From: Algisphaera agarilytica
Lineage (GTDB): Bacteria; Planctomycetota; Phycisphaerae; Phycisphaerales; Phycisphaeraceae
Reading direction: 5' to 3'
Assembly: GCF_014207595.1 (NCBI RefSeq)
Contig: NZ_JACHGY010000001.1
Span: 2,238,836-2,302,835, forward strand
DNA: 64,000 nucleotides
In this document: positions 59,151 to 64,000 of the stretch, piece by piece
Layout: every line of letters starts with the position of its first letter
How positions within the stretch are numbered: position 1 is the first letter of the stretch
The notes under the pieces: model-generated
The model's input: the letters and a program-made list of their open reading frames with translations, nothing else
Told to the model about the DNA's origin: nothing
Databases searched by the model: none
Position numbers and translations under genes: made by a program

Positions 59151-62100
59151 TTATGACAGCAGCTGCTCGATATCTTCCCGGGTCAGGCTCTGCAGCAGGT
59201 TCTGCTGACCGCCGACGATCGCATCTGCGAGCTTGCGCTTGCGTTGCTGCAGCTCGATGATGCGCTGCTCGACGGTGTCTTCGCAGATCATGCGGTAGGC
59301 GAAGACCGGCTTGGTCTGGCCGATGCGGTGGGTCCGGTCGATCGCCTGGGCCTCCACGGCCGGGTTCCACCACGGGTCGAGGATGAACACGTACTCCGCC
59401 GCGGTGAGGTTCAGGCCCACGCCGCCGGCCTTGAGCGAGATCAGAAACACCTGCAGGTCCGGGTCTTCCTGGAACTGCTCGACGACCTGCTTGCGGTTGC
59501 GGGTTTGGCCGTCGAGGTAGGCGTAGCGGATGCCGAGTTCGTCGAGGCGTTTGCGGACCAGCGACAGCATCGAGGTGAACTGGCTGAACACTAGGGCTTT
59601 TTGGCCGCCGTCGATGACCTCGGCGAGCATCTCGCTGAGCGTGTCGAGCTTGGCCGAGGGCGTGTTTTCGTCGCCCGAGTCGATGCCTTCCTTGTCGATG
59701 AGGGCGGGGTGGCACGCGGCCTGACGCAGACGCAAGAGCGCCTCGAGCACCATGAACGCCGACTTACCGACGCCGTTGCCCGACGCGTCTTCGCCGCCCT
59801 TGCTGTTCTTGTTGGCGGGGGTGTCGTCGAGCTGTTTCATCAGGGTGCCGCGGTAGTACTTGCGCATCTGGTCGTAGACCTTGCGCTGGGCGGGCTCCAT
59901 CTCGCAGATGATGGTCTGCTCGGTCTTGGCCGGCAGGTCGTCGAGCACCTGGGTCTTGGTGCGACGCAGGATGAACGGCCGCAGCGCCGCGGCGACCTGG
60001 GCCACCGTGTCGGCCTTGGCGTCGCCCTTCTGCTCTTCGGGCAGGTAGAAGTCTTCGTCTTCGGGCGAGCCCTCGCCGTTGTCGGCCATGACCGCTTGGG
60101 CTTGGCCCTCGGCGTTGACCGGGGTGTTGAGTTTGTCGGCCGCGGCGTTGCTGGAGGCCCCGCGGACCAGGTCGCTGAACCGGGCGTTGGCGCCGAGCAT
60201 GCCGGGGTTGAGGAACTCGAAGATCGACCACAGGTCGCCGAGGTGGTTCTCGACGGGCGTACCCGTGAGGGCCAGGCGGTGGTTGGCTTGCAAGAGGCGG
60301 GCGGCCTTGGCGGACTGCGACGAGGGGTTCTTGATCGCCTGGGCCTCGTCGAGCACGGCGTAGTCGAACGCTTTTTCCTTGAGCTTGTCGATGTCGCGCC
60401 GCATCAGGCCGAAGCTGGTGACGACCAGGTCGTAGTCGTCGAACTTGGGCAGCATCGCCGCGCGGTCGGGGCCGGAGTAGGCCAGGACCTTGAGCTCGGG
60501 GCAGAACTTCTGGGCCTCGTCGAGCCAGTTGAAGATGACCGAACGCGGCACCACGATGAGCGAAGGCTTCTTCTTGGCCTTGGCGGTGGGCGCGACCTTG
60601 TCGTCGTCGTCGCTGAGCAGGAGCGGCGGGTCGATGTGGTCGGCGTGGCCGAGCGTCCGGCCCTGGATCATCGCCAGGACCTGAACCGTCTTGCCCAGGC
60701 CCATGTCGTCGGCCAGGATGCCGCCCATGCCGAACTCGCGGAGGAACGCCAGCCAACCCAGACCTTCGGACTGGTAGGAGCGGAGCTTGCCGCCGAACTC
60801 CGGCGCGGGGTCGAGCGGCTTGATGCCTTCGAATTGCTTGAGGCGTTCGCGGGCCTGCTTGAAGCGGTCGTCGATCTCGACCAGGTCCTTCTCATCGAGC
60901 AGGGCGTCGAGCATCGCGGCTTGCGACGACTTGAAGCGGAGGTGGTCGCCCTCGATTTGGCCGAGCGCGGTGAGCAGGCCGTGCTCGTCGAGCCACTGCT
61001 CGGGGAGGAGCGCCTGGCTGCCGTCGCCGAGGGTGATCATGTTCTGGCCGGAGCGGGCGGCGGCGAGGATCTCGGGGAGCGTGAACTCCTGCTCGGTGCC
61101 ATCCGTCTGTTCGTAGGTGACCTTGCCGCGGAGCTCGAACCAGTCGATGCCCGAGGCGATCGACAGGGCGGGCGGCCCGGCGGCGCGGACGATTTTTTGA
61201 TCGGCCGAGATGATCCAGCCTTCAGCGAGCAGCGACGCCACGGCCCGCGGCATCTGCTTGGGGCTCACCAGGAGAACGTCGCCGGTGGGCGAAGCGGTGT
61301 GGCGCAGGCCCAGTCCCGCGGTCGCGGCAATGGCTTCGCGCTCCGAACGCAGGTTGCGGCGGATGAGTTTTTCGTCCGGGCTGGCGTCGTCCAGGTTTTC
61401 GACGACGTCGGCCGACTCGGTGTCGGCGACCTCGGCGTCTTCGACCGCGACGGCCGACTGCTGGGCTTCTTCCTCGGCGGGGGCTCCGCTGGTTGCGGTG
61501 TCTTCGGCATCCGCGGCGGCGCCGACCACGGCGGGTTGGGCCGTGGGGTCGGTGCTGGCGCTTGCACCGGCCGCGCCGGTCTTGGCCGGGCCCACGGGGA
61601 CGAAGCGTCCCTTGCGGGCGGGGTTCACGCGTTGCCCGGCGTAGTCGAACCACACCCGCGCGACCAGGCTGCTCTTGCCGCTGCCCGAGATCAGCTCGGC
61701 GGCCTCGGCCGAGCCGGGGCTGTACAGGTCCAAGTGCGGAGCCGGCTCAAGGAGTTGCTCTTCGCGGCCCATGCCCTCGGGCAGGTCCAGCTCGGGCAGC
61801 TGCGGCAACAGGTAAAGACGTTCGAGGAACCGCGGTACATCCTCCGCGGGGATGCGCAGGGCCGAGGCACTGATCGGCTCGTCGAGCGCTTCGGTCGCTT
61901 CATCCGCCGCGACCGCATCGTCATCCGCATAGCGGTGGTCGCGGAACTGGCTGACCCAGCGGTAGGCGTCGCGGTCGTCGAACGGCGCGGCCAATGCGTA
62001 GGGGAAGCGGGACCGCCCGGACTTGCCGGTGGTCGCTTCGACGGGGTTGGTGTTGACGAGTAGGCCGTCGCGTCCGCCGAGCACGATCTCGGGGTCGGTC

Positions 62101-63065
62101 ACGGCGATACGCTTGCCCGCCCGACGCAGCTGCAGGTCGACCAGCAACTCGCCCGCGCCTTGGCGTGCGACCATCCACAGCTTCCAAGGCTGATCGTTGC
62201 CCGCCCAGCGCAAGGGACGCTGGTTGGTACGGTTGTTGGTCTCGTCTTCGTCGAGTTCCACGAAGCATCGGCCGGTGGCGATCAGGCGCTGCAGGAGCAT
62301 GCGCTGGCTGCCGGGGGCGATGCGGTAGGTGTGGTGGCCGCGGTCCAGGCGGTAGCTCTGGCTGGCTTCGTTCTGGGTGACCCAGGTCGCGCCGAGCATC
62401 ATGCTGACCAGTTCGCGGTCGGCCTTGTCGGCCAGGGTGTCGATCGTGTCCAGCCCGACGCGCAGCGGCTTGGGCTTGCTCCACCCCGAGGCAATCGCGG
62501 TGCGTTGCTGCAGGTCGACGACCAGGCCGTTGTGGCGGTTGGAGAGCTCGGGCAGGATGACGTAGCAGACCTGACGCTGGGTCGGGAAGATGGAAACGGC
62601 GTCGGAGTTTTCCGCGTCGTTCTCCGCGGAGGTGGGGCGGAGCAGCGAGAGCCGTCCGATCCACTGCGGCTCGGCGCTGCGGACCGGGCGGGCCGAGTCG
62701 TCGCGCTTGCGGGCCTTGGGGGCGCGGAGGCGCAGGCGGGCGAGGTCGCTGATGGTGACGCCCTCGTGGTCGTCGTCGGTGTCGTGTTCGTTGAGGTCGA
62801 GCAGGACCGCCCAGATGTGCCGGCAGAACGCCCCGGCGGCGAAGTCGTCACAGGTGCACTCGGCGACGGCGTAACGCTTGTCTTCCTTGGTGATCTCGAC
62901 GGTGTGGACCTCGCCGTTGTCCTTCACCTCGGCCCGCAGGAGCACATCGTCCCCGGAGTCGTCGGTGGGTTTGAGGCGCTGCACGGCCCCGGCGAGCTGC
63001 AGAGCTCTCCCCTGCATACGGACGTGGCTTTGAAAAAACGGCGACCAAGACGGCAATACGAGCAT
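59151..63065 (-). CDS. SWIM-domain SNF2 family helicase
   Basis: This 1304-residue SWI2/SNF2 ATPase has an N-terminal SWIM zinc finger (CTCDDFAAGAFCRH, near residues 69-82), a large central region, and a C-terminal RecA-like pair (about 780-1290) with DDMGLGKTVQVLAM (Walker A region), VLDEAQAIKN (DEAQ), LTGTPVENHLGDLW, KAGGVGLNLTAA and DRTHRIGQTKPV. A long acidic, Ala-rich disordered insert lies near residues 490-560. It remodels DNA-protein complexes in the cytoplasm. Confidence 0.95.
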   Translation of the reverse strand: MLVLPSWSPFFQSHVRMQGRALQLAGAVQRLKPTDDSGDDVLLRAEVKDNGEVHTVEITKEDKRYAVAECTCDDFAAGAFCRHIWAVLLDLNEHDTDDDHEGVTISDLARLRLRAPKARKRDDSARPVRSAEPQWIGRLSLLRPTSAENDAENSDAVSIFPTQRQVCYVILPELSNRHNGLVVDLQQRTAIASGWSKPKPLRVGLDTIDTLADKADRELVSMMLGATWVTQNEASQSYRLDRGHHTYRIAPGSQRMLLQRLIATGRCFVELDEDETNNRTNQRPLRWAGNDQPWKLWMVARQGAGELLVDLQLRRAGKRIAVTDPEIVLGGRDGLLVNTNPVEATTGKSGRSRFPYALAAPFDDRDAYRWVSQFRDHRYADDDAVAADEATEALDEPISASALRIPAEDVPRFLERLYLLPQLPELDLPEGMGREEQLLEPAPHLDLYSPGSAEAAELISGSGKSSLVARVWFDYAGQRVNPARKGRFVPVGPAKTGAAGASASTDPTAQPAVVGAAADAEDTATSGAPAEEEAQQSAVAVEDAEVADTESADVVENLDDASPDEKLIRRNLRSEREAIAATAGLGLRHTASPTGDVLLVSPKQMPRAVASLLAEGWIISADQKIVRAAGPPALSIASGIDWFELRGKVTYEQTDGTEQEFTLPEILAAARSGQNMITLGDGSQALLPEQWLDEHGLLTALGQIEGDHLRFKSSQAAMLDALLDEKDLVEIDDRFKQARERLKQFEGIKPLDPAPEFGGKLRSYQSEGLGWLAFLREFGMGGILADDMGLGKTVQVLAMIQGRTLGHADHIDPPLLLSDDDDKVAPTAKAKKKPSLIVVPRSVIFNWLDEAQKFCPELKVLAYSGPDRAAMLPKFDDYDLVVTSFGLMRRDIDKLKEKAFDYAVLDEAQAIKNPSSQSAKAARLLQANHRLALTGTPVENHLGDLWSIFEFLNPGMLGANARFSDLVRGASSNAAADKLNTPVNAEGQAQAVMADNGEGSPEDEDFYLPEEQKGDAKADTVAQVAAALRPFILRRTKTQVLDDLPAKTEQTIICEMEPAQRKVYDQMRKYYRGTLMKQLDDTPANKNSKGGEDASGNGVGKSAFMVLEALLRLRQAACHPALIDKEGIDSGDENTPSAKLDTLSEMLAEVIDGGQKALVFSQFTSMLSLVRKRLDELGIRYAYLDGQTRNRKQVVEQFQEDPDLQVFLISLKAGGVGLNLTAAEYVFILDPWWNPAVEAQAIDRTHRIGQTKPVFAYRMICEDTVEQRIIELQQRKRKLADAIVGGQQNLLQSLTREDIEQLLS

Positions 63066-63166
63066 GGAATTCCCAAAGTCGGTGAGACGAGCAACCGCGA
63101 ATCACTCAGTTTAGGTAACCTCGCTTCATCATTCAACGTGCCTCAGACCCTCAGGAACCGTGAATT

Positions 63167-64000
63167 TTGATTCAAAGTCTGTTCAACCTGGCCGCCCCAA
63201 CGCTCGGGGCTGAAGAGGTGCCGCCTTGGCCCGACGGCGCGATCTGGGGCGCGGCGTTGGTGGTCATCCTGGCGATGGTGGTCGTCGCGGTGAAGATGCA
63301 GGGCCCGATGCTGCGACGCGGACCGCTGCGCGAGATCGATTTCACCCACGCAGACATCGTCATCGGCTTCGGCCTGGTCGGGATGATCTTTCTCGACAAG
63401 GTTTTGATCGGGTTGGGCGGACAGTTCATCGACTGGCCCAAGAACGTGTCGCTGGGCATCCAGCAAGTCTCCGCACTGGCGCTCATCGGCGGGGCGGTGT
63501 TCTTCTTCGGCAAGGCGTGGATGACCGAGGCGGGGCTACGCAAGGCGGGCTTTGTGCCGCGTCAGCCCGGGCGGGACCTGGTCTACACCTTGGTCAGTAC
63601 GCCGGTGGGGGTGCTGTTTACCTTTGCGACGCTGCTCACGGTCAACGGCGTGGCGACCGCGGCGGGCCACCCGTCTCCCGAAGTGAACCACGGGATGCTC
63701 AAGCAGTTGGAAGACGCCGACCTCCAACTCAAGATCACGATCATCGTCACGGCGGTGGTGGTGGGACCGTTCCTGGAAGAGATCGTCTTCCGCGGGCTGC
63801 TGCAGACGCTGCTGCTCGAGGTGCTGGGGCGTAAAGCCCGGTGGGCGACCATCCTGATCGCCTCGGCGATCTTCGCGTTTGTGCACATTGGAGCGGTGTC
63901 GTGGCACGCGTTGCCCGGGCTCATGATGCTGGGGATCGTGTTGGGGTGGATGTACGAGAAGACGGGGAGTTTGCTGCCGGTTTACCTTGTGCACGCGGCG
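63167..64000 (+). CDS. CPBP family intramembrane metalloprotease (3' end cut)
   Basis: This membrane protein of at least 278 residues has several spans and the CPBP (Rce1/Abi) motifs GPFLEEIVFRGLLQ (EExxxR), IFAFVHIGAVSWHALPGLM (FxxxH) and LLPVYLVHAA (last His). The start is a TTG at 63167 with AGGA upstream; the frame has a stop just before it. The gene runs off the window. Function may be protein maturation; the substrate is unknown. Confidence 0.88.
   Translation, partial: MIQSLFNLAAPTLGAEEVPPWPDGAIWGAALVVILAMVVVAVKMQGPMLRRGPLREIDFTHADIVIGFGLVGMIFLDKVLIGLGGQFIDWPKNVSLGIQQVSALALIGGAVFFFGKAWMTEAGLRKAGFVPRQPGRDLVYTLVSTPVGVLFTFATLLTVNGVATAAGHPSPEVNHGMLKQLEDADLQLKITIIVTAVVVGPFLEEIVFRGLLQTLLLEVLGRKARWATILIASAIFAFVHIGAVSWHALPGLMMLGIVLGWMYEKTGSLLPVYLVHAA

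Noticed and set aside
59601-62063. An 820-codon open frame on the plus strand
   Set aside because: It is antisense to the SNF2 helicase, which has all motifs. High GC leaves the opposite frame open; the product is a Val/Leu/Gly/Arg mix with no domain.

Overview
The window reads as a chromosomal segment of a Planctomycetota bacterium, most likely class Phycisphaerae. The organism call is an inference. It rests on three secreted proteins ending in a PEP-CTERM tail (27,362, 26,679 and 49,016), a pseudopilin with a planctomycete-type H-x-DG region (25,890), an RTX protein with an N-terminal LEPR-XLL-like motif (47,850), a high-GC Asp/Ala-rich proteome and many GTG/TTG starts. No rRNA, tRNA or CRISPR array was seen. 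The first and last genes (M3 peptidase, CPBP protease) are cut by the window edges.

Layout. 0-13 kb: housekeeping genes, namely an M3 oligopeptidase, a RAYT transposase flanked by REP hairpins, ftsK with a long acidic tail, a minus-strand run holB / HAD phosphatase / SRPBCC / dut / lipoprotein hydrolase, an OB-fold exported protein and a ferredoxin-NADP reductase. 12-23 kb: small regulatory and stress modules, with an NmrA-DUF1772-SnoaL operon, two AraC regulators, a standalone AICAR transformylase, ruvA, an ArsR-TfoX-SRPBCC operon with a clear operator, a HAD phosphatase and a DUF1476 (ATP synthase zeta-like) protein. 23.4-24.2 kb is gene-free and made of repeats. 24.2-28.6 kb: trxB, then a minus-strand operon preceded by a cobalamin riboswitch (28,332-28,580). 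It encodes two PEP-CTERM proteins, a pseudopilin, a BFD-like [2Fe-2S] protein and a cysteine-rich CWC protein.

28.7-47.5 kb is a surface polysaccharide locus. It has GT4, GT9 and GT-C glycosyltransferases, two methyltransferases, a Wzm/Wzt-type ABC exporter, a heptose-1-phosphate adenylyltransferase, a phosphoglycosyl transferase for chain initiation, a GT4 fused to an alpha/alpha-barrel domain, dTDP-rhamnose genes rfbACDB, and an embedded HDOD-GGDEF c-di-GMP synthase. It is followed by an RTX surface protein and a secreted trypsin-like PEP-CTERM protein. 50-55 kb: thioredoxin with a CMPC active site, then an AraC-linked operon (PhyH dioxygenase, YesU/DUF1961 lyase-like, DUF2264) that looks catabolic for a glycan. 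55-64 kb: M16 peptidase, a GxxExxY mobile unit, a RibBA whose GTP cyclohydrolase II half has lost its zinc ligands, an RRM protein, a SWIM-SNF2 helicase and a CPBP protease.

The strongest unexplained structure is a set of at least nine inverted-repeat families at gene borders. Each has two arms of about 20-41 nt, often built from short iterated units. One family forms the termini of the GxxExxY unit at 56.7 kb and recurs 32 kb away as a gene-less copy at 24.0 kb. The other strong candidate is the cobalamin-controlled PEP-CTERM operon.
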